Shown here: positions 8,768 to 17,766 of the stretch, piece by piece
Position numbering within the stretch: the first letter of the stretch is position 1
Layout of the letters: every line of letters starts with the position of its first letter
Assembly: GCF_003122325.1 (NCBI RefSeq)
Contig: NZ_QFBC01000002.1
Location: 124,001 to 188,000, forward strand
Reading direction: 5' to 3'
Source: Rhizobium album
Lineage (GTDB): Bacteria; Pseudomonadota; Alphaproteobacteria; Rhizobiales; Rhizobiaceae
Length of the DNA: 64,000 nt
Made by a program: the position numbers and the translations under genes
Notes under the pieces: model-generated
Told to the model about the DNA's origin: nothing
What the model saw: only the letters and a program-made list of their open reading frames with translations
Databases searched by the model: none

Positions 8768-9283
8768 TCACCCGTCAATGATTTCAACGCCTTGCGACTG
8801 CAGTTGTTGAACCGGGCATCAAGGTTAGCCAATTTTTATTGTCTGTCCGTTCTCATGCGGTTCCTTTCAGCTTCGCAATTCGCTCTTGGCGAGCAATTTC
8901 CTGTTCACGACGTCCACGTCGGTCTGAACTTCAGTAAGGTTCCTGTGGCCGGTGATTGCCATGATTCGGATACAGTGCCCCCGCCTCTGCAAGACAACGG
9001 CAAGCTGCCTTGCCAAGCCCGTGCGGCGATCTGTGAGCCGGAAGCCCCGCCGTCCTGGCGGCTTCGACTATCCGGTTCGTGAACGCTTTCTCTGATCGGG
9101 CCGCGCCCTGCGCAGCAATAATCAGGTTCGGGTGGTTGTGCTTGATGCTCGCCAGCACCTTCCGAAAATCAGAATGAATAAGGATATTCAATTCCGTCTG
9201 GTCGCCGCTCTTCCTCGTCGTCAGAACGATGCAATCGCCCTGAATGTGCTGCCGTCCATCGACGTCGCACTCAAATCATATTT
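8768..9283 (-). pseudogene. Tyrosine recombinase (phage-type integrase), C-terminal remnant
   Basis: Reading leftwards, the fragment matches the catalytic half of rhizobial integrases: IVLTTRKSGDQTELNILIHS, then AARTAGLPAHRSPHGLGKAA, then after a frameshift near 8975 MAITGHRNLTEVQ. The box II motif HGLRK has become HGLGK, so the catalytic Arg is lost. The residue expected to be the nucleophilic Tyr after EVQT is Asp. A stop codon interrupts before a family-like tail LANLDARFNNCSRKALKSL. There is no N-terminal half: an in-frame stop lies just upstream. It lies directly beside tRNA-Glu, the usual place for an island integrase. Confidence 0.78.
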
Positions 9284-9344
9284 GATTCTCAAGGGAACAA
9301 ATCTTTTGCCCTTTCAGACCGATCCCTAAGGCAAACGGTTCTGA

Positions 9345-10397
9345 TTACTCGCCCTGTCTGGCGGTCTCCTCATTGCGGGGATGCAACCGGTTATCAAGAA
9401 CGATGGCAGCAAGAAGAACGAGGCCGCGTGCGACGTTTGCCACGTCAATGTTAACGTTCATGATGGTGAGGCCATTGAGCAGTGTTCCGATGAGAAGCGT
9501 ACCCGCAACTACGCTGAACACGCTGCCCCGGCCACCTGTCAAGCTTACGCCTCCAAGGATGACGATCAAAATGACGTTAAAAATTAGCTGGGAATTCATG
9601 ACGTCGGCTGAGATCGTACCCAGCGATGATATATAAAGAATACCGGCTAAGTAACCGATAAAAGATGACGCAATATACTCGGCAATTGTAACCAGCCTAA
9701 CTGGGATGCCGGTCATGCGGGCAGTCTCAGGATTGCTGCCATGAGAGTAAACATACAGGCCAAAAACTGTGCGGGACAGCACGAAGTGCATCAGAACTGC
9801 CACCGCAACAAACATCACCACGGAAATTGGCAGTCCCCACAGCTTTAGATTCCCGGCCCAGGCAAAAAACGTCGCTTCAGCGGGAACATACGCCATCGCC
9901 TCGCCGCCTTGCACGAAATAGCGGAGCATGCCGTAGGCAAGGATATTGGTGGATAAGGTTGCAAAGATCGAAGGAATCTCCACAAAGGCAACCAAATAGC
10001 CGTTCACCAAGCCAATAAGCACCGCGACAAGGAGTCCCGCTGCCAAGGCTAGCGGTACGACATAGCCAGAACGCACCGCGACAATGGTAACGATTGCGCC
10101 CGATGCCATCGAGGCGATCTGCGCAAGATCAAGCCCACGTCCGATGACTACGACCATGGCTCCAAGCGCAAGAATGCCTAGCTGAGCGACACCCTGGGTG
10201 AGCGCGACCATGTTTCCCAGCGTTAAGAAGCCCGGCAGCTGTCCGCTGAAACCGATAAACATAAGCATCGCTACCGCGAGCGCTATTTGCTCCTGGCTGG
10301 GTTTCCAGCGCCGACGATGATCAGATTTCTCAACGAGGCCACGGTCGTATGTCGCCAAAGCCGCGTTCTGGCTTGCCCTGTTCAGCTGTGTAGACAT
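9345..10397 (-). CDS. Sugar-type ABC transporter permease (RbsC/BPD_transp_2 family)
   Basis: Inner-membrane permease, 350 residues with about 8-10 hydrophobic segments. The stretch VVIGRGLDLAQIASMASGA and the late ILGGVSLTGGRGS are typical of the RbsC/XylH family. GGAAGGGGAAGC precedes the ATG. It is read away from the binding-protein operon but shares the 364-base promoter region with it. With the fused permease at 11839 it makes two permeases for one ATPase and one binding protein, which suggests a heterodimeric pore. Confidence 0.87.
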   Translation of the reverse strand: MSTQLNRASQNAALATYDRGLVEKSDHRRRWKPSQEQIALAVAMLMFIGFSGQLPGFLTLGNMVALTQGVAQLGILALGAMVVVIGRGLDLAQIASMASGAIVTIVAVRSGYVVPLALAAGLLVAVLIGLVNGYLVAFVEIPSIFATLSTNILAYGMLRYFVQGGEAMAYVPAEATFFAWAGNLKLWGLPISVVMFVAVAVLMHFVLSRTVFGLYVYSHGSNPETARMTGIPVRLVTIAEYIASSFIGYLAGILYISSLGTISADVMNSQLIFNVILIVILGGVSLTGGRGSVFSVVAGTLLIGTLLNGLTIMNVNIDVANVARGLVLLAAIVLDNRLHPRNEETARQGE

Positions 10398-10761
10398 GCT
10401 TCCCCTTCCGATTCCGCCTCAAACCCAAATCATGCCTTTACCTTCAAGTTAGCAACGCCGATGCTGGCCTTCGCCTCAGACCACAGCACATATGAGAAGC
10501 TTTCGCCGACCAACCGTGCAACTCGGAATACGCTGCTGTTGGCCGTTTCAGCCTTGCAAAGCCAATGACAGGGGCGTCACGAAAGTTGCACCCGCAATCA
10601 TCTGTCGGCGTGTGGTTTCTTCCCAAGACCAGGGGCGAAGTTACTCGGATCGATTGAAGATGTTAGCCCTGAAATACCGCAGCGGCTGAGAAGTTGCCAG
10701 CGTGGCAAGTGGAGGAACTTGCTGTTTGCATCGGCCGATTGCGGCCAGAGGAGGATGTGAA
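10398..10761. promoter_or_regulatory. Divergent promoter region of the island transporter
   Basis: These 364 bases separate the minus-strand permease from the plus-strand binding protein and must hold both promoters. Short open frames exist on the minus strand, including one ending 20-40 bases before the permease start, but none has a recognisable product. I saw no clear operator, so the GntR-type site is not identified. Confidence 0.4.
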
Positions 10762-11775
10762 ATGAGAAAAATCATAGGCTTGCTGATTGCTGGCGTGATC
10801 GGTTCCGCAGTGCTTGCGGGACCTGGCAATGCACAAAGTCCGGGGTGGATCAAAAGCGCGGAGTTTGAAAAGCAGATTCAGGATACGCTGAAGGGCAAAA
10901 AGGTAGCTTGGCTTCCGGAAAGCCTGTCTTTTTCGCTTGTGTCCGAATGGACCCGCGTCATGAAGGAACAATTCGAAAAGGACGGCATTGAATTCATCGT
11001 TCGCGATCCCAACGCCGATCCGCAGCGTGGTTCTGAAATCCTTTCAGCATACATCAATGAGAAACCTGATCTGCTTCTCATTCACAATCCAAATGTTCAG
11101 CTTTATGCGCGTCAACTTGAGCAGGCTACACAGGCAGGCATTCCTGTTGTTCAGGTGAACATGGTCTCCAATTTCAAAACCGATGCGTTTATCGGCGTCA
11201 ACTCGGTCGAACTCGGCCGACTTGAAGCCCGTCGCGTAGTGGAGCTTTGTAAGGGTAAGAAGGTCGCCTTGATGAAGGGGTCCGTGACGTCCTCTTATTC
11301 GCTGGACATCACGGCGGGCGTCAAAGAGGTTCTCGCCGAGCATCCGGATATCGAGCTTGTCAGCGAACAAACTGCCGGCCTTTGGGATCCTAAAGGCGCC
11401 TACGACGTGGCGACCACCGTCATCCAGCAGCACCCGGATCTATGCGCCTATATGGGGCAGTGGGAACCGATGGATGCAGCGATCGCTAAGGCGGCCGAGG
11501 CTGCAGGTAAAAAGCCTGGTGACATCAAGATTATGACCGTCGGCGGCGGCGATCCGATTGCCTGCGAATACATCAAGAACGGAATGTTCGATACCTTCTT
11601 CGACTATCAGTCGACACTTCAGGGGCAGGAATACGTCGATCTCGTCAGGACTGTCCTGCAGCAGCGCGCCGCCGGCATTGACACGGCGGCCGCACGGATT
11701 GGCATCTTCACGCCCATCAAGCGGGTGACCAAGGAGACGATCGCGGAAGGCGATTGCTACAAGACCAATCAGTGA
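10762..11775 (+). CDS. Sugar ABC transporter substrate-binding protein (periplasmic)
   Basis: Peripla_BP_4-type binding protein, 337 residues. The start MRKIIGLLIAG follows AGGAGGATGTGAA and gives a Sec signal peptide ending around AGPGNAQS. The body has the family pattern of two lobes with KGKKVAWLPESLSF near the mature N-terminus and GSVTSSYSLDITAGV in the second lobe. The opening of the mature protein is less typical than RbsB, so the ligand may be a modified sugar, sugar acid or lactone. It heads the plus-strand operon of the island. Confidence 0.87.
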   Translation: MRKIIGLLIAGVIGSAVLAGPGNAQSPGWIKSAEFEKQIQDTLKGKKVAWLPESLSFSLVSEWTRVMKEQFEKDGIEFIVRDPNADPQRGSEILSAYINEKPDLLLIHNPNVQLYARQLEQATQAGIPVVQVNMVSNFKTDAFIGVNSVELGRLEARRVVELCKGKKVALMKGSVTSSYSLDITAGVKEVLAEHPDIELVSEQTAGLWDPKGAYDVATTVIQQHPDLCAYMGQWEPMDAAIAKAAEAAGKKPGDIKIMTVGGGDPIACEYIKNGMFDTFFDYQSTLQGQEYVDLVRTVLQQRAAGIDTAAARIGIFTPIKRVTKETIAEGDCYKTNQ

Positions 11776-11838
11776 CATCCTTTCGGAAGCGGCTGGAGAC
11801 TATGTCTCCGGCCATTCTTGCGAAATCCGGAGACGAAC

Positions 11839-13971
11839 ATGACTGCGCATATCGAGCAGGCCCCCTTGGTGCGTCGCGTTTTTTGGCGTCTTGCGCCGAC
11901 CAGGCTATTCGCTGACCTTATATCCAAATCGTGGATGGAATCGGTCATTCCATTTGTGCTGTTCGTAGGCATCTTCACCTATCTCTACATTGCCAACCCT
12001 GCCTTCGGTACAATCGGCAACCTGCAATCGATCTCGGCGTCCTTCTCGGAATTTGCCTTTCCTGCCATCGCTGTCGGACTGACATTGATTTCAGGCGGCA
12101 TAGATCTCAGTGTGGGCGCCATTTTCGCCCTCGTGGATTTCGCTGTCCTGTTTATGATCGGCGTATGGGGTCTGCCAACGTGGCTTGCCATCCTCCTTGC
12201 CATAGCACTGGGCGGCGTCATCGGTGCTATCAATGGCTTCTTGATCGGGTTCATGAAGACCAGGCCGGTGCTAACGACCCTCGTGGCACTGATCATCTAT
12301 CGCTCGATATTCAATCTCATCACGTTGAATTACAGTGAAGAGCTGGCGGTTATCTATATCGAAGACCCGACCTGGAACTTTATCGCGACCGGCCGCATCC
12401 TCGGCGCCCCGGTAAGTGCTGCAACGCTGGTCATCTTTGCGGTCGTAGCCCACGTCATTCTTCGCAACACCAAGCTTGGATGGCGCGTTGCCGCCGTCGG
12501 ATCAAGCAAGAAGGCGGCGCGCCATGCCGGGATCAATTATCCGCTGGTACTGTTCCTGACCTATTGTGGTGCAGGCATGGTGACCGCACTTGGTGCCATA
12601 TTCTATGCCGCGCGCTTGGGCAGCGTCGCAGGCCCGACGGGGCAGGGACTCGAAATTCAGGCCCTGTCTGCCGTTGTAGTTGGCGGCATAAGTCTCGCCG
12701 GTGGGCGCGGAACCGTAGCCCGTGCCGTCTTGGGCGCAGCGATTGTCTTTCTCATTCAGAACGGACTGACCAATATAGGCCTGCCGGGATATTTTACGGC
12801 AGGGATACTGGGATTTGTCGTCATTTTGGCCGTTGGCGCCGACATCCGCTGGGAGAAGAACAAAGGCAAGGCAATCGAGAAGACGCTTGTCAATCCGATT
12901 GTGTTCAGCTTTGCCTCGACGCCTGACACGTCACCCGGGAGTCAATCGCCACTCGCACTGAATGATCGCCTGAAAGATGCCGAAGGCCTTGCGGTTGGAC
13001 TGATCGAAGGTCCGGAAGACGTGGTCGTTGACAGACTGGGCCGCATCTACACTGGCGAACGACAAGGCCGCATAATCCGCTTTTCACCGCCCTATTTCAA
13101 TGAACGGGAAGTATTCGCCCGCATTGGTGGGCGTCCACTCGGACTGGTATTCGATAAAGACGAAAACCTCATAGTTTGTGTGGCAGGGATGGGTCTGTTC
13201 CAAGTCGACCAACAGGGAAAAGTGGAGAAGCTAACCGACCGGACGACTCGAAATTGGCTTTCGATTTTGGACAACTCTCGCCTGCGTATGGCTGACGACC
13301 TCGACATTGCACCTGACGGGAAGATCTACTTCAGCGACGCGACAGATCGCTTCGACTTGCACGACTGGACTTACGACAGCCTTGAGGGGCGCGGGAATGG
13401 CAGGCTTTGCGTATACGATCCTGCGACCAAAAAGACACGCACGATCTCGCATGGGCTGAATTTCGCGAACGGTATATGCCTTGCTCACGACGGGCGGTCT
13501 GTCTTCGTGGCGGAGACCTGGGCAGCACGCGTACGCCGCTATTGGCTCGAAGGGCCGAAAAAAGGTAAACTGGAAGTCTTCCTGGACAACCTCGCCGGCG
13601 TACCAGACAACATCAACCGCGCTTCGGATGGCACGTACTGGATGGCCTTTGCCGGAATGCGTTCGCCGATGTACGATATTTCAATGCGACATCCTGGTGT
13701 CAGATTGCGGATGCTGAAGCAGCTTCCTCGCGATGAATGGCTTTTCCCGAGCATGAACCACGGTTGTCTCGTCAAGTTCGATGAATCTGGCCGCATCCTG
13801 GAGTCCTACTGGGACAAGAAGGCAGAAAAGCATCCGATGTTGACATCGATGCGCGAGCACAAAGGCTACCTTTATCTCGGCGGCCTGGAGAACAATCGGA
13901 TTGGCCGTATTCAACTACCGGATGCAGATCAGAACTGGACTGCACACGACTCCTACTGGGGCAAGAGCTAA
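11839..13971 (+). CDS. Fusion: sugar ABC permease + strictosidine synthase/SMP-30-like beta-propeller
   Basis: A single 710-residue frame. Residues about 34-336 are an RbsC-type permease (LTLISGGIDLSVGA, VVGGISLAGGRGT). A linker of about 50 residues follows, and residues about 386-698 form a six-bladed propeller of the strictosidine synthase/SMP-30/gluconolactonase group. Propeller landmarks are EGPEDVVVDRLGRIYTGE, HGLNFANGICLAHDGRSVFV and GVPDNINRASDGTYW, where Glu390, Asn543 and Asp590 are the likely metal ligands. The ATG at 11839 follows GGAGACGAAC. A nearby TTG at 11818 is less likely. RbsC-type permeases end in the cytosol, so the propeller is probably a membrane-tethered cytosolic lactonase or esterase. 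No frameshift is visible at the junction. Confidence 0.85.
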   Translation: MTAHIEQAPLVRRVFWRLAPTRLFADLISKSWMESVIPFVLFVGIFTYLYIANPAFGTIGNLQSISASFSEFAFPAIAVGLTLISGGIDLSVGAIFALVDFAVLFMIGVWGLPTWLAILLAIALGGVIGAINGFLIGFMKTRPVLTTLVALIIYRSIFNLITLNYSEELAVIYIEDPTWNFIATGRILGAPVSAATLVIFAVVAHVILRNTKLGWRVAAVGSSKKAARHAGINYPLVLFLTYCGAGMVTALGAIFYAARLGSVAGPTGQGLEIQALSAVVVGGISLAGGRGTVARAVLGAAIVFLIQNGLTNIGLPGYFTAGILGFVVILAVGADIRWEKNKGKAIEKTLVNPIVFSFASTPDTSPGSQSPLALNDRLKDAEGLAVGLIEGPEDVVVDRLGRIYTGERQGRIIRFSPPYFNEREVFARIGGRPLGLVFDKDENLIVCVAGMGLFQVDQQGKVEKLTDRTTRNWLSILDNSRLRMADDLDIAPDGKIYFSDATDRFDLHDWTYDSLEGRGNGRLCVYDPATKKTRTISHGLNFANGICLAHDGRSVFVAETWAARVRRYWLEGPKKGKLEVFLDNLAGVPDNINRASDGTYWMAFAGMRSPMYDISMRHPGVRLRMLKQLPRDEWLFPSMNHGCLVKFDESGRILESYWDKKAEKHPMLTSMREHKGYLYLGGLENNRIGRIQLPDADQNWTAHDSYWGKS

Positions 13972-13995
13972 GCCGTCTGCAATCGGAGGAAACAA

Positions 13996-15081
13996 ATGGG
14001 CATCTTTTCGAGATTGCTTGAGTTCGCGGGCATCCAAAAGGCGGAGTATGATTTTATTCCCAGCCTGGAAGGACCTTGGGCCCCTAACAATATGTTGGAG
14101 GCAGCCACAGAGCTTTTTATACCCTCATCTTCGCCAGATATGGTCGCGGTGGAAGGTGATGGTGACCTGCTCGTCACGGCAGGGAAGGAACTTTACCGTG
14201 TGGCGGCCGGTATACCCTCGCTAGTCAGAGCGTTTCCAGGCACTCTGACAACAGTCTTCCCAGATTCCGACGGTAGCCTTTGGCTTGGTTGTGAGGGACA
14301 CGGCTTGCTCCAGGTTGATCGAGTAGGCACGGAGATTCAACGTAAAACGGAAGTGGCTAGCGTCCAGCTAAGCTGTATCACCTCACTGGTTCGTCACCAT
14401 GACGGAACCCTGCTTATCGCCATGGGCTCGCGCCAGAATGGAGCAGAGGACTGGATCCACGATCTGATGGGTCGTGCCCGCTCCGGCTGTATTGTGGCGC
14501 TCTCAACGTCCGGTGAACGGGTGATCGCCACGGGTCTGGGCTGGCCTTCAGGGCTTGCTCTTGATCATCAGGGAAACGTGTGCGTTGCCTTGGCCTGGAA
14601 TCATTGCCTTCAGCGTTATGGGCTCAACGGGCGTCTTCTGGACCGGCCCATACCTAACCTTCCAGGGTATCCGGCACATGTGAGCCGTGCCAGCGACGGG
14701 CACCATTGGATGGCGTTATTCGGCATGCGTACGCAACTTATTGATTTCATTCTGCGCGAAGATGAGTTTCGCGCGGATATGATGCGCAACGTAGATCCCC
14801 GGTATTGGATTAGGCCGACGTTGCTGGCCGAAGACAGCTACATGGAACCACTGCAGGGCGGTAGCATTAAAAAGCTCGGTATCACGAAGGCTTGGGCACC
14901 ACCGCGCTCGTATGGTTTGGTCGTCGAACTGGACGAGAATTTCCTCCCACTACGTTCCTTTCACAGCCGGGTTGGTGGAAGGCATCACGGAATAACGTCC
15001 GCAGTCAGATCCGGCAATCAGCTTTTGGCCGTGGCCAAGGGGCCGGGCATCCTGCTGAGTATCGAACTGGAGGGCAAGTGA
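13996..15081 (+). CDS. Strictosidine synthase/SMP-30-like beta-propeller protein
   Basis: A separate 361-residue relative of the fused propeller, 24 bases downstream with GGAGGAAACAA before its ATG. It shares GWPSGLALDHQGNVCVALAW and the ASDGHHWMALFGMRTQ block with the fusion's ASDGTYWMAFAGMRSP. No signal peptide is seen, so it should be cytosolic. The family usually hydrolyses lactones or phosphotriesters with one divalent metal. The two copies may act on successive or related lactones, or one may bind rather than cleave. Its last base overlaps the ATG of the ATPase gene. Confidence 0.8.
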   Translation: MGIFSRLLEFAGIQKAEYDFIPSLEGPWAPNNMLEAATELFIPSSSPDMVAVEGDGDLLVTAGKELYRVAAGIPSLVRAFPGTLTTVFPDSDGSLWLGCEGHGLLQVDRVGTEIQRKTEVASVQLSCITSLVRHHDGTLLIAMGSRQNGAEDWIHDLMGRARSGCIVALSTSGERVIATGLGWPSGLALDHQGNVCVALAWNHCLQRYGLNGRLLDRPIPNLPGYPAHVSRASDGHHWMALFGMRTQLIDFILREDEFRADMMRNVDPRYWIRPTLLAEDSYMEPLQGGSIKKLGITKAWAPPRSYGLVVELDENFLPLRSFHSRVGGRHHGITSAVRSGNQLLAVAKGPGILLSIELEGK

Positions 15082-16586
15082 TGGCAGACGCATCTCAAAC
15101 ACCTGTTGTTGAACTGACCGGTGCGACCAAACACTACGAGGGTGTTCCGGCTATCGAAAGGGTCGATTTCACTCTTTTTCCCGGGGAAGTACATGCCCTG
15201 CTTGGTGAAAACGGCGCCGGCAAATCGACGCTCTGCAAGGTCATTTGTGGCACGGTTGGCCTTACCTCGGGCACAATGGCCGTGCATGGCCAGCCAGTTG
15301 ATTTCAGAAGCCCCTCCGATGCCCTTAACCAGGGCATTGCAATGGTCTACCAGGAGACCAGCCTCGTTCCCACAATGACAGTGGCCCAGAACATTCATCT
15401 CGGCCGCGAGCCATTTTTTTCCGTTTTCCGAAACCTCAACATCCGCGCACAACTGCTTTTGCAGTCGATGAATTTTCACGTTGATCCTACGGCACTTGCA
15501 TCAACGTTAGGGACAGCGAAGCGGCAGATGATCGAGATTGCGCGCGCGGTTTATTTCAATGCCAAAGTCATCATCTTCGATGAGCCGACCGCAAGCCTTA
15601 CTCCGGAAGAAACTCAACACCTTTTCACGTTGATCCAGGACCTTCGTTCTCAGGGAGTCGCAATCATCTACATTTCGCATGCGCTTGAGGAAGCTCTGTC
15701 GATTTCTGATCGGGTTACCGTCCTGCGCGATGGGAAACTTGTCTCGACGCAATCGACAAGCGGCCTTTCCCGGGACACGTTGGTGCGGATGATGGTCGGG
15801 AGACAGTTAGGTCCTCAACAGCGCGACCAAGCGGCTCGCGCGCCGAAGCCCCGCGGCGAAAAGATCCTGAGCGTTGAGAACGTCGTTTCAGGGACCATGG
15901 TGAAAAACATGTCATTTTCAGTCTACGCTGGCGAGGTCACGACGATTGCCGGCCTTGTTGGATCCGGCCGCACCGAAATTGCCAAGGTTATCAGCGGTGC
16001 CATGAAACGACGTCGTCTCCAGGGTGGAACGATCACGTTTAACGGGAGGGACGTCCGATATCGCGTTCCCGCACAGGGGGTCAACGATGGCATTGCCTAC
16101 GTGACGGAGGACCGCAAGGAAAACGGTCTTTTTGAAACGATGTCGATCGATGAAAACATCTACGTCGGCTACATCGCCAAAGCGAAACGGCGGCTGCTGA
16201 CATCGAAGAAGGAGAGGAAGGCACTCGCTGAAAAGTGGATCAGCACGCTTCAGGTCGCGGCCATTCATCGCCGCGCCAAGGTCGTGGAACTTTCCGGCGG
16301 CAATCAGCAGAAGGTCGTGATAGCCAAATCGCTGGTGCAAAACCCCCAACTTGTCATTTTCGATGAACCGACGCGGGGCGTTGATGTCGGTACGATCGAG
16401 CAGATACACGCCCTCATCAGAGAACTTGCCGCGACAGGAATAGCTGTCGTTGTCATCTCCTCGTATCTGCCTGAAGTCCTTGCGGTATCCGACCGGATTC
16501 TCGTCGCCCGGCAGGGGCGCATCGTTGAGCAGATCCCCGCCGACGGTGCGACGGAAGAGCGGATTATGTGGGCGGCAATTCACTAG
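15081..16586 (+). CDS. Sugar ABC transporter ATP-binding protein (RbsA/MglA-like)
   Basis: Twin-cassette ATPase, 501 residues. The first cassette has Walker [10 protein letters not shown] (42-50), VYQETSLVP as Q-loop and FDEPTASLT as Walker B. The second has the usual degenerate Walker A GLVGSGRTE, the signature LSGGNQQK and FDEPTRGVDVG. The start is fixed by the TGATG overlap with the preceding gene. It would drive the two permeases of the island. Confidence 0.92.
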   Translation: MADASQTPVVELTGATKHYEGVPAIERVDFTLFPGEVHALLGENGAGKSTLCKVICGTVGLTSGTMAVHGQPVDFRSPSDALNQGIAMVYQETSLVPTMTVAQNIHLGREPFFSVFRNLNIRAQLLLQSMNFHVDPTALASTLGTAKRQMIEIARAVYFNAKVIIFDEPTASLTPEETQHLFTLIQDLRSQGVAIIYISHALEEALSISDRVTVLRDGKLVSTQSTSGLSRDTLVRMMVGRQLGPQQRDQAARAPKPRGEKILSVENVVSGTMVKNMSFSVYAGEVTTIAGLVGSGRTEIAKVISGAMKRRRLQGGTITFNGRDVRYRVPAQGVNDGIAYVTEDRKENGLFETMSIDENIYVGYIAKAKRRLLTSKKERKALAEKWISTLQVAAIHRRAKVVELSGGNQQKVVIAKSLVQNPQLVIFDEPTRGVDVGTIEQIHALIRELAATGIAVVVISSYLPEVLAVSDRILVARQGRIVEQIPADGATEERIMWAAIH

Positions 16587-16594
16587 GACAAACA

Positions 16595-16909
16595 ATGATC
16601 ATTGAAGAACGTACCTACTCACTCCAGGTGGGCAAGACCAAACAGTACCTGGCGATGGTCGAGGCGGAGGGGCTGGCTATCCAGCGGAAGTTTCTTGGCC
16701 AGCTTCTCGGCTATTTCACCACCGAAAGCGGCTCGCTGAACCAAGTTGTACACATCTGGGCGTTTGAAACATTTGAGGACCGTGCCGCACGACGTTCGTC
16801 GCTTTGGGCTGACGCAGAATGGCTGGCCTACGCCGAGCGCATCCTCCCGCTGATCGAGAAAATGGAAAACCGGTTTCTGATTCCGACGTCATTCTCTCCC
16901 ATACAATGA
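16595..16909 (+). CDS. NIPSNAP family protein
   Basis: A 104-residue protein with the NIPSNAP/dimeric ferredoxin-like pattern: MIIEERTYSLQVGKTKQYL at the start, LGYFTTESGSLNQVVHIWAF in the middle and WLAYAERILPLIEKMENR near the end. Bacterial members are often found in sugar or carbonyl catabolic operons, mostly without known reaction. It lies 8 bases after the ATPase gene and 15 before the first SDR, so it belongs to this operon. It may be a small isomerase- or monooxygenase-like enzyme or a chaperone of an unstable intermediate. Confidence 0.8.
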   Translation: MIIEERTYSLQVGKTKQYLAMVEAEGLAIQRKFLGQLLGYFTTESGSLNQVVHIWAFETFEDRAARRSSLWADAEWLAYAERILPLIEKMENRFLIPTSFSPIQ

Positions 16910-16924
16910 AAAGTGTGATCCGAC

Positions 16925-17722
16925 ATGTATACATCTCTGAAAGATAAACTGGCAGTGGTCACAGGTGGAGCGAGTGGGATCGGCTTGGCCTGTGTCTTGC
17001 AACTTGTCAGGGCTGGCGCTGGCGTCATCAGTATTGATCGAGACCGGAACACCAGCCACGAATTTCCCTCTGCGGCGGAACAGGTACAGATTGACGTCTG
17101 CGATGAGGCTGTCATCAAAACTTTTGCGGAAAAGCTGAGAAGCAATCGAAAACACGTCGATTACCTTGTGAACTGCGCGGGCATTGTCCAGTCACCTCTT
17201 CCGCCCGACGAACTGTCCGCCGAACTGTTTAAGCGCGTCGTGGCGGTCGATCTTGAAGGAACCTTCAATTCCTGCGCGGCTTTTGGGTCCGACATGGCCC
17301 TGAGAGGAACAGGCTCGATCGTGAATATCGCATCTGTTGCCGGTATGCGGTCCATGCCTCTACATGCCTATTCCCCTGCGAAGGCCGGGGTGATCAGCCT
17401 TACAGAGTGCCTTGCCGCAGAATGGGGCCGCTCAGGCGTGCGGGTCAATACAATTTCACCGGGATACACTTTGACCGCGGCGCTAAGGTCGCAAATCGAG
17501 CTTGGCAACCGTGATCCAAGGCAACTCAAAGAAAACTCCTGCCTTGGTGTGATCATTGAACCAGACGACATTGCGAACGCAGTTCTTTTTTTATTATCCG
17601 ACTATGCATCCATGATCACGGGAGCAAACCTGCCGGTTGATGCGGGTTGGCTCGCTGCTGGTTCGTGGCAGACTTTCGGTGGCGTAAGAGCAGTCAGGGA
17701 GCTGGCTCCTGACTTGACGTGA
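16925..17722 (+). CDS. SDR family oxidoreductase (island copy 1)
   Basis: Short-chain dehydrogenase, 265 residues. TGGASGIG (residues 14-21) binds the cofactor, with Asp in SIDRD after beta-2 suggesting NAD. VNCAG follows, then Ser in VNIASVAG and the YSPAK catalytic pair, and SPGYTLT. It probably oxidises or reduces a sugar-derived hydroxyl or keto group. It is followed 44 bases later by a second SDR, the two sharing the fold but only modest identity. Confidence 0.88.
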   Translation: MYTSLKDKLAVVTGGASGIGLACVLQLVRAGAGVISIDRDRNTSHEFPSAAEQVQIDVCDEAVIKTFAEKLRSNRKHVDYLVNCAGIVQSPLPPDELSAELFKRVVAVDLEGTFNSCAAFGSDMALRGTGSIVNIASVAGMRSMPLHAYSPAKAGVISLTECLAAEWGRSGVRVNTISPGYTLTAALRSQIELGNRDPRQLKENSCLGVIIEPDDIANAVLFLLSDYASMITGANLPVDAGWLAAGSWQTFGGVRAVRELAPDLT

Positions 17723-17766
17723 TCGACGTGTAGCCGGCCAACCCATCTCATTTGAAAGGAGTTTAG

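Noticed and set aside
10398-10640. Possible extra small gene on the minus strand before the permease (a 48-codon piece ending just upstream of it)
   Set aside because: It has an in-frame stop upstream, no start with a ribosome site and no recognisable family. The region is better explained as a divergent promoter.
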